From Peromyscus leucopus (taxonomy: Eukaryota; Chordata; Mammalia; Rodentia; Cricetidae): a stretch of 64,000 nucleotides of DNA. Positions 22,957 through 35,072 of this stretch are shown one piece after another; positions within the stretch are counted from its first letter, which is position 1; every line of letters begins with the position of its first letter. The notes under the pieces were generated by a model. It was given only the letters and a program-made list of their open reading frames with translations, had not been told where the DNA came from and ran no database searches. A program made the translations under genes and the position numbers. The DNA is taken from positions 36,682,530 to 36,746,529 of the forward strand of contig NC_051071.1 of NCBI RefSeq assembly GCF_004664715.2, given 5' to 3'.

Positions 22957-23022
22957 ACTGTTGTTGCTCAGTTGATACAGTACTTGCTTAGCATGTCCAA
23001 AACCATGGGTTTGATCCCTTTG
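22957..23022 (+). mobile_element. ID SINE fragment
   Basis: TGTTGCTCAGTTGATACAGT, TGCTTAGCATG and GGGTTTGATCCC match a tRNA-Ala-derived ID element with A- and B-box remnants. The A-rich tail is missing because it abuts the next LTR. Confidence 0.55.
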
Positions 23023-23024
23023 AC

Positions 23025-23880
23025 TTAGCTTGTTTTCGATTACTGTGATAAGCACCATGATGGAAGAAAAGCAACATGGGGAAAGGATTTATTTCATCTT
23101 AGAGCTTCTAGTCCAGTGATGGAAGCTAAGGCAGGAGTGTAAAGCAAGCACAATGACAGAACACATCTTCAATTCCCACGATACAGAGAGCAAGACCCAA
23201 ACATGTGATCTGGTATGCCAGACTCCTCACGAGGAAGAATAATTGTTATCCCTCTGTAGTTGACAAATGACAATAAGGAATGTTTAAAAGCAAATCGTGG
23301 ACTGTGGGATGTGGACACTGGAGGAGCAGCAATTGTTCCAAGTTCAGGTGGTAGTTGAAGCCAAGAAAATGGGTGAACTAATTCACAAACACATCAGAGT
23401 GAACTTGACCAGAGGAGTAACATCTGATTTCAAATAGTGCTTACATTTTCAGGGGGATTATTTGATTCCAGGATGTGGACAAAAAAATGAGGTAATTCTA
23501 ACACAAGCAAGCAAGACTGTTTAGACATATGTTAGGGATAATAGAAGATGGTCAGAAGGGCAACTGGAAAGTATGATGGGATCATAGCTTTGGCATTCAG
23601 TGGGTCAGGTAGGAACTGAAGCAGAACCACCAAACACTGCTTCCTGGTTTACTATGCATGACTCTCTCAGCTTGCTTGCTTGTTGTTATCCATGGCAGGA
23701 GGACCACTTGCTCAGGGGTTATACTTCCCACAACGGGCTGGGCCTTCACACATCAATCATTAATCGAAACTGACTTACAGACTTCTTAGAGGCCAATCTG
23801 GTGGAAGCATTTTCTCAGTTGAGTTCTCTCTTGCCAGATGACTCTCAATTGAGTAGAGTTGACAAAATTCAAATGAGCAT
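23025..23880 (-). mobile_element. MaLR-type LTR interrupted by ~450 bp
   Basis: The outer parts (about 23025-23170 and 23605-23880) read as one minus-strand copy of the family at 22413-22857 (GGGGAAAGGATTTATTTCAT on one side, GGAACTGAAGCAGAACC and GTTGACAAAATTC on the other). The middle part, about 23173-23602, does not belong to it and has a diverged partner at 24829-25256. Confidence 0.5.
23173..23602 (+). repeat. Diverged direct repeat, copy 1
   Basis: About 430 bp matching 24829-25256 in the same orientation. Shared blocks include GGTATGCCAGA, GGTGGTAGTTGAAGCCAAGA and ACATTTTCAG. Divergence is substantial, with small indels. It could be a local duplication or two insertions of an unnamed element. 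Confidence 0.65.
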
Positions 23881-24828
23881 TTCTGGCGTGTGATAAAAAC
23901 CAGTGTTGGTGGTGCTGTCTTGGTGCTATGACAGCTCTCCATCAGTGGAGGCAGGGTGATCAGAAGTTCAAGGTCATGTTTGGCTACATTAAAAAAACTA
24001 GAACAGAAACGTTCAGTCACATAAGTGTATACCAGGAGGTGGGATGGTTCTGGGAGAAAATGACTTGCAACTGTGTCAAGGAGGATAAAATAGAATGTAG
24101 GATGGAAGTAATGAAAGTTTGTGTGTAGATAGATTTGAGCAGGTTGCCCAAGGAAAGCAGTCTATGCATAAATATCCAAAGGAAGGGAACTCTGTGTTCT
24201 GATGTAAGATTAAGAATCTGGTGAGTACTATCTATGGCACGCATTGGTTCTATGTGTACAACACAATAGTGTCTATTTACTGGCTTAATGTTCATTATGT
24301 TTTTTTTCTATTGAGTACCTATTTGCAGTGGGTTTTCCAACCAACAAATGAAAGAGATTTCCAGTTCAAAATCATGGCTTCTTAGCTAGGCTTAATGTAG
24401 TTCCTTCCAACTTTCAAAGGATATGCCTCTGTAAATAGTATCTGATAATAGCATCAAAATCTTAGAATAATATTATTCCTCGGATGTCAAAGGAATGCTC
24501 ACAAGCTGAACGGCCGATGAAGCTGAATTGAAACAACTGTTGATCAATCTGTACTGTGAAACTCACAACTCACTCTCCCTTTCAGCTTATACCAAGCCAG
24601 ACACTCAGGAAATAAGTCAAATAGAACCCTAGCAGAAAATATCCATACATTAAAAATGTCAATTAAAATCTAGATCTTAATTACATTTTGGTGACTTTAT
24701 TGGGCTGAGTATGCCTTGAAGAGTGAAAGATGGTGACCTGGCATCCCAGGCATTTATTCTGCAGTGTACTGTCCAGTTTTCTGAATTAAACCATATACTC
24801 CTCTAGATCATGGGAATTAAGTATCCTT

Positions 24829-25256
24829 AATTCCCACTCTTTAGAAAGCAAGTCCCAAACGTTTATTTTGGTATGCCAGATTTCTCACAAGGAAGTATTA
24901 TTGCCATTTCTCTATAGTTAGCATTATGTGGACAAACAACAACAAAGAATATTTAAAACCAAATCATGGACTATGGGATGTGAACATTGGAGGAGCAAGA
25001 ACTGTTTTTAACTCAGGTGGTAGTTGAAGCCAAGAAAATGGGTGCACTAATTCAGAAACACATCAGGATGAACAAAGGAGTAACATTATTTAATGTTTAC
25101 ATTTTCAGAGAAAAAAATTGATCCCAGAATGGAAACAAAGATGGGACAATTCTGATACAAGCTGACATAAGTCTTTAGCCATGTTAGAAGAATAGAAGAT
25201 TGTCAGAGGGGCAGATGGAGAAATATGATGGGCTCATAGGTGTGCCCTCCAGTGAG
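24829..25256 (+). repeat. Diverged direct repeat, copy 2
   Basis: Partner of 23173-23602, offset about 1656 bp. Shared blocks run in the same order (CCAAATCATGGACTATGGGA here against a near match in copy 1, then GTAGTTGAAGCCAAGAAAAT). Confidence 0.65.
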
Positions 25257-25739
25257 TTTGGATCACTTGAGTAACAGCTCACACAAGTGCAGGAACGCAC
25301 CCTGAGAGAATTTCAATGACTACCATGGAAATGCAAGATGGAACTTGATTACCCATCACATTGGCTAGGTTTGACCAAGGCAGGTGAAATCTGGGATGTT
25401 GAAACAAGATGCCTCAGAACAAGAAACCAGGAAATTCCCAGAGCAGAGAGCTACTTATGCATAGCAACTCTTACCCAGAAGGAGTTGTCTGTTGACTTCC
25501 TCTTCCTACCACAAAGAGAGAAAAGAAAGCAGTAAAAGTTCTACCACTGTCCAAAGATACAAAATCTGAGTAGAAACCATAGCCAGCCACATTTCAGACT
25601 AGCTTTGTCTTTGTATCAGTAAGTGGATAGCTAAATTTGGATTCAAGGAAAATCAAAATTAACAAGCACACACATAAAAATGGGGCCTGGCAAAAGAGCC
25701 ACAGAGACGATCGTCTAGGAGACATGCTGTCATTAATCT

Positions 25740-25860
25740 TGCTCTGCCTTGGAGAAATAACTACATTTTTTTGTCTGCATAGATGGTGGCAGAGAGATTA
25801 AGTGACTTGCCCAAGGTCATACAGTCCAGGTCTCCTGACTCTCTAGCCATAATACAATAT
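25740..25860 (-). mobile_element. MIR SINE fragment
   Basis: TTAAGTGACTTGCCCAAGGT followed by CATACAG is the reverse complement of the highly characteristic MIR core. Confidence 0.75.
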
Positions 25861-26249
25861 TGATTTTGCTAGAACTGATAGACAGACTGAATTGTCTAAT
25901 GAGATGTTGGGAGATGACTAAATATTTTCCAAGGGACTTTTTTATAATGCCAAAGAATAACCTCAGTAGAGATACATTAAAACATTGTTATTACTGCCCA
26001 TTTGGAAAGAAAAGATAGTCCTTTTAATGAATTTTCCTCCCCATATCAAAACTGAAGTGGGAAGATTTTTTTTATCCAATTGTGTCATTAGCACTGATGA
26101 TTGTTCCTACAAGCAGATGTATCTCCCCAGGCTGTGCTGCCTAGGAGCAGCTGAAATCTGCTGCTACCTAAGAGAGCCACAGGATCAAACATCATATGTA
26201 CACTCACATCCTAGAACTCATTCATGGCCACAAGCTGTTCTTTGTAAAA

Positions 26250-26281
26250 TAATAATAATGGTAGTAGTAATAATAATAATA
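26250..26281. repeat. (AAT)n-like microsatellite
   Basis: AATAATAATAATGG, GTAGTAGTAA, then TAATAATAATA. Confidence 0.8.
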
Positions 26282-26876
26282 TGAAACAAAAGACTGGGGC
26301 AACACTCATTTTGAATGAGCCTGAAACATCTTCTCACCAGGCTCAGAGGTCTGTTGCATCACAGGGAAGAGACAGATTCACATCATGTACTACCACTGAG
26401 TCCCTTCCACACCCAGTTCTTACTTTAATTTACATCTTCACATTGATTTTTTTCCTTCCTGTTAATCTGAGATTAGCTACATTTCTTCCTTTCTGCTTGT
26501 CAGCTTCCTTTTGGAGCTGCAAAATGTGCAAGAACACATATCTGAATGGCATGCACATTATTGTTTGATTAGGAAATAAATCTCTTATCATTTGGCAAAG
26601 AAATCACATGATGACTTAAACACTCAGAAAATGAAGTGAAAATCCTTCTGTGTTTCTTCTCATTTAGCCTTGTTTTCCTTTCCCACCTCATTTTATGTGT
26701 GTTCATATTTTAGATTATAAATACTGATTGCATCCTAGAACAGACAGTCTGAGAACACAAGGTTTTAGAGCAGTGATTCCCATCCCCACATCCCTCAAAA
26801 CTCAGGACAATCAAGGCCCAGGGTACCAGCAAAGCAAAAGTCTCAGTCAGTCTTAATGAATCAGACCTAGAGGTGT

Positions 26877-26881
<5 letters not shown>

Positions 26882-26942
<61 letters not shown>

Positions 26943-26970
26943 TTCTCTCCCTCTCCCCCTCTCCCTCTGT
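26882..26970. repeat. (CT)n microsatellite
   Basis: About 58 bp of pure CT followed by CTCC/CTCT-rich sequence. The Arg/Glu-rich minus-strand frame across it is an artefact. Confidence 0.95.
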
Positions 26971-27059
26971 CTCTCACAGACAGAGACAGAAACAGACAGA
27001 GGGACAGAAACAGAGAGACAAGGAGGTATAAACACATTACTCACAGGATTTGGTAAAGA

Positions 27060-27997
27060 TAATAACTAGCAATTACTAATTGTAGCTTTGCATACAACAG
27101 TCATGTTTGCTTAGATTTCATTCCTCTCAAAGGTGAAATCTCAGTGTCTAGTAATCCCATTGCAGTATTTCAGTTGACTACTCTCAAACAATGCAGAACC
27201 CAACCACCGGATTCATGATGAAGAGTATACCACATATGGAAACACATCCTTGATCTGAGACCATCAAGCCTTAACTTTTCCAGTATCTCACTATCACATT
27301 AGAATATAATAGAATCATGTCCATTCCATTCCTTGGCTTATACCAGCATGTCCTATCTAGTCTATAATGGATACTGTGAATAATTGCTATAAGTGTGAAG
27401 GGGCAGGGCCCCTAATCCAGCAGCAGCTGAATAGGCCTTGCCTCTCAGTCCCCTTAGGAATTTCTGGGCCAATGATAACCACTTTCCCTAAGTTGTACAT
27501 CTTCTCTCAAGGCAGAGCACAAGCAACAACTGGGTGATGTGGGAGTAGAAATGCCTGTCCAGTAACAAACTATGAAGCTTATGAAAGAGCATATCAATCT
27601 CTGTTTCACTTATAAAAAACAATTGCAGCATTTTAAAGGCAACATCACAGTACAACTTTGCCTCTCCTGTCCCTTCCAACCACCAGTAGTAACCCCAAAT
27701 GTTCCCTATAAACCTGATGCATGAGGAACATGATGTTGGACATTCCTGTGCCTTATTCAGATGCAAAGCAATGACAGAGCAATGGACACTCTCTTTGAGG
27801 TTCATAAAGGGACAGCATCCATGTCACAGGGGAATGTGTGGTTTTAACATGATACAGAGTGGATGCTGCTTGGATAAGACAGTCATTACCATCATGCTCC
27901 ATTTGGCTAGTTAATAAGAAACTTCCAGAAAGTTATTTTATTTATGGAAGAAAGCTAGGCACGTACTTCATATGAATCTCCCAAATGGAAGACTTTT
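27060..27997. other. Intergenic, no feature recognised
   Basis: Several small open frames overlap here on both strands (27488-27805 minus, 27699-27914 plus), but none has a recognisable domain or codon pattern. Confidence 0.4.
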
Positions 27998-28225
27998 AAA
28001 GATTTATTTTTTATATCTATTTGTGTGTGTTTGTGTTAATGTTTGTCACGTGTGTGCAAGTGATTGTGGAGGCCAGAGAAGGGCATCCCCTAGAGCCAAA
28101 GATACAGTAGGCAATGAGCCACCTAATGTGAGTTCTGCAAAGAGTAGATGTAGTTCTGCAAAGATTAGATGTTCTAGCCGATCAGGAAGCACTCAATATT
28201 GAATCATCTCTCTATCCCCACAAAC
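27998..28225 (-). mobile_element. B3-type SINE, old
   Basis: Reverse-complement SINE: AAAGATTTATTTTT tail side, GTGGAGGCCAGAGAAGGGCA middle and ATCATCTCTCTATCCCC head side. It contains a 21-bp internal tandem duplication (28131-28151 and 28152-28172, 20/21 identical). Confidence 0.65.
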
Positions 28226-28599
28226 ACAATAATTACAATTCCTTACTTCCTCTTTCATGGCCATCCAGCCCTGTGTGTAGCTTGAGAGTCCTCACAGGTG
28301 CTCAAGCACTAAGAAAGATTATGATCAACTTCTCACTGAGAATTGATGCTGATTTCCCCACAAAGTATTAATAGTTTCTGCAGCTCTCTTTCTTTCATTC
28401 TTCAAAGAATAAGAAAAGTTGTACCTGATTTAGCACAGAGTACATGAACAAAATCCAGAGATTGGATGCCTCAAGTAATATTATAAAAATATGTTTTTCA
28501 CAGCTCTTCATGCTATAAAGTCCATGAGCAAGTGATTTGAATTCTGGTGGGACTCCTCTTGTCTTGCAGAAGGTCACCATATTAGTTGTTGCTATGAAA

Positions 28600-28720
28600 A
28601 ATGCTTGACAGAGGTGCTTATCAAAGAAAGGGATTTATTTTGGCTCACAGTTTGAGGGCATGGTCCATAATAGCAGGGGTAGAATGAGCATGGTGGAGAG
28701 AGCTGGAAGAAGATTGTCAC
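28600..28720 (-). mobile_element. Rodent LTR-type repeat fragment
   Basis: Carries GGATTTATTTTGGCTCACAG and TTTGAGGGCATGGTCCAT, shared with 15094-15230. Family not named with confidence. Confidence 0.4.
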
Positions 28721-28944
28721 ATCTTTACCCAAGACATAATCAAATTTTGGTTGTCAGCTTAATTTTCTTTGTATTAGGTTAGGACCTTATTCAATGAAAT
28801 GGTGATGGACACATGCAGGGTTGCTCTTTCAACTTCAATTAAGTCAGTCTACAAAATCACACAGATTTGATTGGATATTTACCTCCTCGGTAATTCTAGA
28901 TCTGTTACATTGACAACCGTTTGTTATTGTTGTTTGATTTGTTT

Positions 28945-29091
28945 GATTGTTTTTCAAGACAGGATTTTTCTGTGTAGACATGGGTGTCCTGGAACGCATT
29001 CTGTAGACCAGGCTGACCTCAAACTCAGAGATCTTCCAGCTTCTGCTTTCTGGATGCTGGGCTTAAAGGTAGGCACCACCAGAGCCCGCCA
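28945..29091 (-). mobile_element. B1 SINE
   Basis: Reverse B1: TTTTCAAGACAGGATTTTTC, TGTAGACCAGGCTGACCTCA, GGATGCTGGGCTTAAAGG and a CCAGAGCCCGCC end. More diverged than the B1 at 7607-7784. Confidence 0.85.
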
Positions 29092-29394
29092 GTGCCCATT
29101 GGACCAAGTGGTGAGTCTTTGTCCTCATAGGCAGACACCCCAGCCTCTAGGCTTTGGGCCCAGGGGCACAACCCTGTGCCCACCCCCAACAACATTCATT
29201 GCAGTTCTAGTTTCAGGCCAGTAAGCAGATCTTCTTCAGACAGGTTGGACTACCACCATCACCCACCAGATCCTGTAACCCTCAAGCCCCACCTCTTCCA
29301 ACCCCCACCTTCCCTCAGAGACTGCAACTGCTCCCTAAGACAGAGCCTGCCAGCTCAGATTGGACTAAGAGCTGCTCATTGAGACACAGAGTCC

Positions 29395-29475
29395 ATAAGC
29401 ATCAATTGGACCAAGAGCCCTAATTAGAACAAGAGCTTCCATTGGACCAAGAGTTTCTATTGGACCAAGAGAAGC
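29395..29475 (+). repeat. Degenerate ~22-bp tandem units in L1 5' region
   Basis: ATTGGACCAAGAG recurs at about 29405, 29437 and 29459, with a decayed AATTAGAACAAGAG unit in between, just upstream of the ORF1 start. Related motifs occur at about 29098. Confidence 0.6.
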
Positions 29476-29526
29476 TCCCTCTGACACAGACACTGCTTGC
29501 ATTGAGTAGAGGAAGAGATAGGTAGA

Positions 29527-30047
29527 TGGCAGGGCAAAAATACAGTCAACAACATAAAGACTAATATCGCTCTATCAAAACCTAGTGGTTCTACATCAGC
29601 AAGACCTGAACATTCCAAAGCAGAAGAAATAGAAGAAATTGACTTTTAAAATGACTTTAAGAAGATGATAAAGGTCTTTAAAGAGGAAAAGAAAAATTCC
29701 CTTAAAGAAATTGAAGAAAAGACAAATAAAAATTGGAAGAAATCAATAAAACCCTTAAAGAAAGCCAAGAAAAAGCAATTAAACAGGTGAAGGAAATGGT
29801 CCAATATTTGAAAACTGAAATAGAGGCGATAAAGAAGACACAAATGGAGGGAATGCTGGAAATGGAAAATCTGAGTAAACAAACAGGAACTGCAGATGCA
29901 AGAATAACCAACAGAATGCAGAGATGGAAGAGAGAATCTCTGGCATTGAAGATATGATAGAGGAAATAGATTTGTCAGTCAAAGAAAACACTAAAGCCAA
30001 GAAAGTCATAACACAAGCAAGCAGCTTTTTCATGAATTAGTACCAGG
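29527..30047 (+). pseudogene. L1 ORF1 remnant (N-terminal and coiled-coil part)
   Basis: Starts ATGGCAGGGCAAAAATAC, but stops appear within the first 15 codons. A later 74-codon open part (29733-29957) is rich in Lys, Glu and Gln with heptad-like spacing, as expected for the ORF1 coiled coil. The RNA-binding C-terminal half is absent because an LTR fragment replaces it. Confidence 0.75.
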
Positions 30048-30258
30048 AATGTTGGGCACCAGATGTATCACAAATCTTAAAAGTTCTTATTAATAAAAAC
30101 AAACCTGAGCCAGGTACTGGGGTGAATGTTGGAAGATAGGTGAAGCAGAACAAGCCACAGCCACCTCACCTTGCCAGTTCCTCAGCTGATCCTGTTTCCT
30201 CAGACTGGGAGCCTCTCAGTCCAGAATGAATCTCAGCTGAACTGTGCTACTCAAAAGC
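30048..30258. mobile_element. LTR fragment inside L1
   Basis: Begins TGTTGGGCACCAG and then follows the solo LTR at 6942-7466 through CTTATTAATAAAAAC and CAGCTGAACTGTGC, stopping at CTCAAAAGC. Only the first about 40 percent is present, and it joins L1 ORF2 directly. No right-hand CA end or target duplication remains. Confidence 0.7.
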
Positions 30259-33200
30259 GTAAAACTACCACCAAAAAATTAACAAGAATTAACAATCACT
30301 GGTCATTAATATCCATTAATATCAATGGTCTCAATTCGCCTATTAAAAAGACACAAGCTAAGGCTGGCAGTGGTGGCACACGCCTTTAATCCCAGCACTT
30401 GGGAGGCAGAGCCAGGCGGATCTCTGTGAATTCAAGGCCAGCCTGATCCACAGGGCAAGATCTACACAGACAGCTAGCTACCCTGTCTCAAAAAAAAAAA
30501 AAAAAAAAAAAAAAGATACAAGCTAACAAAATGGGTACAAAAACAGGATCCATCCTTCTGCTGCATACAAGAAACACACCTCAACAAAGACAGACACTAC
30601 CTCAGAGTAAAAGGCTGGGAAAAGACTTTCCAATCAAATGGACTTAAGGAGCAAGCAGGTATAGCTATCCTAATATCTAATAAAATAGACTTCACACTAA
30701 AATCAATCAAAAGAGATCAGGAAGGACATTACATATTTATCACAGGGAAAATCCACCAAAATGAAGTCTCAATTCTGAACATTTATGACCCAAATACAAG
30801 TTGCACCCACATTTGTAAAAGAAACATTACTAAAGCATAAATTGTACATCAAACCCCACACAGTAGCAGTTTTATATTTCAACACCCCACTCTCACTACT
30901 GGATAGATCTGCCAGACTAAAACTTAACAGAGAAATAAGGGACCTCACAGTAGTTATGACTCAAATGAACTTAATAGATATCTACAGAACATCCCACCCT
31001 AACATAAAAGATTATACCTTCTTCTCAGAACCCCATGGAACCTTTTCTAAAATTGACCAAATGCTCAGTCACAAAACAAATCTCAATAGATACAAAAAAT
31101 TGGAATAACCTCCTGTATTTTATTAGACCACCATGTCTTAAAGTTAGATTTCAACAACAACAAAAATTACAGAAAGCCTACAATCTAATGGAAACTGAAT
31201 AATCTCCAAATGAATTACTAATGGGTCAAGGAAGAAATAAAGAAAGAAATTGAAGATTTCCTAGAATTCAATGAAAATGAAAGTACAACATACCCAAACT
31301 TATGGGACACTATGAAAACAGTGCTAAGAGGAAAACTCATAGCACTAAATGCCCAAATAAGGAAGATGGAGAACTCTCACACTAATGACTTAACAGCATA
31401 ACTGAAAGCTCTAGAACAAAAAGAAGCATATTCACCCAGGAGGAATAGACAATAGAAAATAAGATGAGAGCAAATAATCAAATTGAGACTGAAGTCAATA
31501 AAATAGAAACAAAGAGAACAACACAAAGAAACAATGAAACAAAGAGCTGGTTCTTTGAAGAAATCAACAAGATAGATAAGCCCTCATCCAAATTAACCAA
31601 AAGGAAGAGAGAGAGCATCCAAATTAACAAAATTAGAAATGAAAAGGAAAACATAACAACAGACAATGAGGAAATCAGAGACTCATCAGGTCATGCTTCA
31701 AAAACCTGTACTCCATAAAATTTGAAAATTTGAAAGAAATGGACAATTTTCAGAGTAGATACCACATACCAAAGTTAAATCAAGACCAGATAAACAATTT
31801 AAATATTAACAATAACCACTAGGGAAATAGAAGCCATCATTAAAAGTCTCACAACCAAAAAAATAAAATAAATAAAAAATAAAAAGCAGGATCAGATGGT
31901 TTCAGTGCAGAATTCTTCCAGATTTTCAAAGAATAACTAATTCCAATACTCTTCAAATTGTTCCACATAATAGAAACATAAGGTACATTACCAAGCTCTT
32001 TTTATGAGGCTGCAGTTACCCTGATACCCAAACCACACAAAGATGCAACGAAGAAAGAGAATTACAGACCAATCTCCCTCATGAACATTGATGTAAAAAT
32101 ACTCAATAAAATATTGGCAAACTGAATCCAAAAACACATCAAAAATATTATCCACCATGACCAAGTAGACTTCACCCCAGAGATGCAAAGATGGTTCAAC
32201 ATACAAAAATCCAATGTAATACACCATATAAACAAACTGAAATAAAAATACCACATGATCATCTCATTAGATACTGAAAAAGCCTTTGACAAAATCTAAC
32301 ACTCCTTCATCACAAAGGTCTTGGAGAGATAAGGAATACAAGGAACATAACTAAACATAATAAGGCAATTTACTGCAAGCCAGCAGCCAACATCAAATTA
32401 AATGGAGAGAAACTCAAAGTGATTCCATTAAAATCAGAAACAAGACAAGGCTGTCCACTCTCCCCACACTTATTCAATATAGTACTTGAAGTTCTAGCTA
32501 GAGAAATAAGACAGAAAGGATAAGGGATAGAAATTGGAAAAGAAGAAGTCAAACATTCACTGTTTGCAGATGATATGATAGTATACATAAGTGACCCCAA
32601 AAATTCTACCAGGGAACTCCTACAGCTAATAAACTCCTTCATTAATATGGCAGGATACAAGTTGACTCAAAAAAAAAAAACAGTAGCCCTCCTATATACA
32701 AATTACAAAAGTGCTGAGAAAGAAATCAGAGAAACATCACCCTTTACAACAGCCACAAATAATATAAAATACCTTGGGGTAACTCTACCTAAAAAAGAGA
32801 AGAACTTGTATGATAAGAACTTTAAGTCCCTGAAGAAAGAAATTGAAAAGATATCAGAAAATGGAAAGATCTTCCATGCTCATGGATAGGTATAATTAAC
32901 ATAGTAAAAATGGCAATCTTACCAAAAGCAATCTACAGATTCAATGCAATCCCCATCAAAATCTTAACACAATTCTTCACAGACTTGGAAAGAACAATAC
33001 TCAACTTCATATGGAAAAACAAAAAACCCAGGATAGCTAAAAGAATCCTGTACAATAAAGCAACCTCTGGAGACATCACCATCCCTGACCGTAAGCTCTA
33101 CTATAGATCCATAGCAATAAAAACAGCTTGGTACTGGCATAAAAACTGACATGTGGACCAATGAAATCAAATTGAAGACCCTGACATTAATCCACACACT

Positions 33201-34285
33201 TATGAACATATGATTTTCGACAAAGAAGCCAAAACGGTACCATGGAAAAAAGAAAGCATCTTCAACAAATGGTGCTGGCATAACTGATGTCAACATGTAG
33301 AAGGTTGCAAATAAATATATATCTGTCACCATGCACAAAACTCAAATACAAGTGGATCAACATAAATCCAGTTACAATGAACTTGATAGAAGAGAAAGTA
33401 GGAAGTAGTCTTGAGCATATTGCCACAGGATACCATTTCCTAAATATAACACCAGTAGCACAGACACTAAGAGCAACAATTAATAAATGGAACCTCTTGA
33501 AAATGAGAAGCTTTTGTAGGGCAAAGGACACAGTCAAAAAGACAAAACAACAGCCTACAGAATGGGAAAAGATCTTCACCAACCCCACATTTGACAGAGG
33601 GCTGATCTCTAAAATATACAAAGAACTCAAGAAACTAGATATCAAAATATCTAACAATCCAATTTAAAAAAAATGGGCTACAGAGCTAAACAGCGAATTC
33701 TCAATGGAAGATTCTCAGATGGCCGAGAGACATTTGAGGAATTGCTCAACATCCTTAGTCATCAGGGAAATGCAAATCAAAAAGACTCTGAGATACCATT
33801 TTACACCTGTCAGAATGGCTAAGATCAAAAATACTGAGGACAGTTTATATTGGAGAGGATGTGGAGCAAGGGGAACACTCCTATATTGTTTGTGGGAATG
33901 CAAAATTGTACAGCCACTTTGGAAATCAGTATGGCAGTTTCTCAAAATTGACACAATCAATCTTCCTCAAGACCCAGCTATATCACTCTTGGGCAAATAC
34001 CCAAGGAATGCTCAATCATGCCACAAGGACACATGCTCAACTATGTCCATAGCAATATTATTCATAATACCCAGAACATGGAAACAACCTAGATGCCCCT
34101 CAACTAAAGAATAGATTAAGAAAATGTGGTACAAATACATAATGGACTACTACTCAGCAGAGACAAACAATGACATCATGAAATTTGCAGGCAAATGGAT
34201 AGAACTAAAAAATATCATCCCAAGTGAGGTAACCCAGACTCAGAAGGACAAACATGGTATGTACTCACTCATATGTGAATACTAG
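30259..34285 (+). pseudogene. L1 ORF2 (endonuclease/reverse transcriptase), inactive
   Basis: Encodes in broken pieces the L1 endonuclease and reverse transcriptase that copy L1 RNA at nicked genomic DNA. Visible landmarks: NNHWSLISININGLNSPIK at the start, the endonuclease QETH motif, [28 protein letters not shown] with the catalytic Asp pair, and a C-terminal DYYSAETNNDIMKF stretch. The longest intact frames are only 80-136 codons (for example 32575-32889, 33287-33667 and 33704-34114). An A-rich insertion at about 31857-31889 and a B1 at 30361-30514 add to the damage. These fragments should not be read as host genes. Confidence 0.9.
30361..30514 (+). mobile_element. B1 SINE inside L1 ORF2
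   Basis: Head GGCTGGCAGTGGTGGCACAC, body to CTGTCTC and a tail of about 25 A. Flanked by AAAAGACACAAGCTA (30346-30360) and AAAAGATACAAGCTA (30511-30525), a 15-bp target duplication with one substitution. Confidence 0.95.
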
Positions 34286-35050
34286 ATGTAAAGCAAAGGA
34301 TAACTAGACTGCAACTCACAGCTCCAGGGAGGCTAGCTAGCAGGGAGGACTGCAGGAAAGATGCATGGATCACCCAGCAAAGAAGAAATAGATGAGATGT
34401 ACATGAGTGAATTGGGGGTGAGGAGGGATAATTCTGGGCAAGGGATGAGGGATGAGAGCATAGGGGAACAGGAGGTTCGAGCTGGAACAGGGACAGAGTG
34501 GGAGAGCAAGGAAAGAGATACCATGATAAATGAAGACATCACCGGAATAGGGAGAAACAGGGTGCTAGGGAATTTCTCAGGAATCCACAAGGATGACCCC
34601 ACCATAGACTACTGGCAATAGTTGAGAGGGTGCCTGAGCAGGCCTACTCTGGTGATCAGATGCCTGAATACCCTAACTGTCATCATAGAGCCCTTGTCCA
34701 AAGACTGATGGAAGCAGATGCAGAGATCCATGGCCGGGCACCAGGCCGAGCTCTAGGAGTCCAATCGATAAGAGAGAGGAGGAATCCTATGAGCAAGGGA
34801 AATAGAGATCATGATGCAAATTATTGGAAACCCATGAACTGTGGAGCTGAGGAACCCCCATGGTACTGAACTAGGCCCTGTGGATAGATGAGAGTCATTT
34901 AGCTTGAACTGTTTCACTTACCCCCATGCAGTGAGATCAGGGCTCATCCCTGGTGCATGAGCTGGCTTTTTGGAACCTAGTGCCATTAGGAGATGATTAT
35001 TATCCTTTTAAAGGAAATCCTAGTGGGCTCTCTTGATTTATTTCTTTTCC
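34286..35050 (+). other. L1 3' UTR
   Basis: Follows the ORF2 stop and has a purine-biased middle (34370-34520) with GGGAGAGCAAGGAAAGAGA-type sequence. Two open frames of 79-86 codons arise from this bias. The end is marked by the A-rich tail. Confidence 0.7.
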
Positions 35051-35072
35051 AAAAAAAAAAAAGAAAGAAAAT

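Larger units (their letters stand above)
25257..26880. other. Intergenic, mostly unassigned
   Basis: Contains a MIR (25740-25860) and an ATA-rich microsatellite (26250-26281). The rest shows no repeat or gene signature I can defend. Confidence 0.4.
29092..35072 (+). mobile_element. Long, broken L1 (LINE-1) retrotransposon
   Basis: About 6 kb on the + strand: a 5' UTR-like part to about 29526, an ORF1 5' portion (29527-30047), an LTR fragment (30048-30258), most of ORF2 (30259-34285) and a 3' UTR ending in an A-rich tail at 35051-35072. ORF2 is recognised by CCIQETH (endonuclease), a LLDHHV block, and FADDM in the reverse transcriptase near 32562-32573. Many stops and frameshifts break both frames, so it is dead. 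The C-terminus ends GMYSLICEY-stop at 34283-34285, like older rodent Lx L1s. A B1 sits inside ORF2. Confidence 0.9.

Noticed and set aside
32575..34114. Open frames of 80-136 codons as host protein genes
   Set aside because: They are pieces of L1 ORF2; the FADD reverse-transcriptase motif and neighbouring L1 sequence show their origin.
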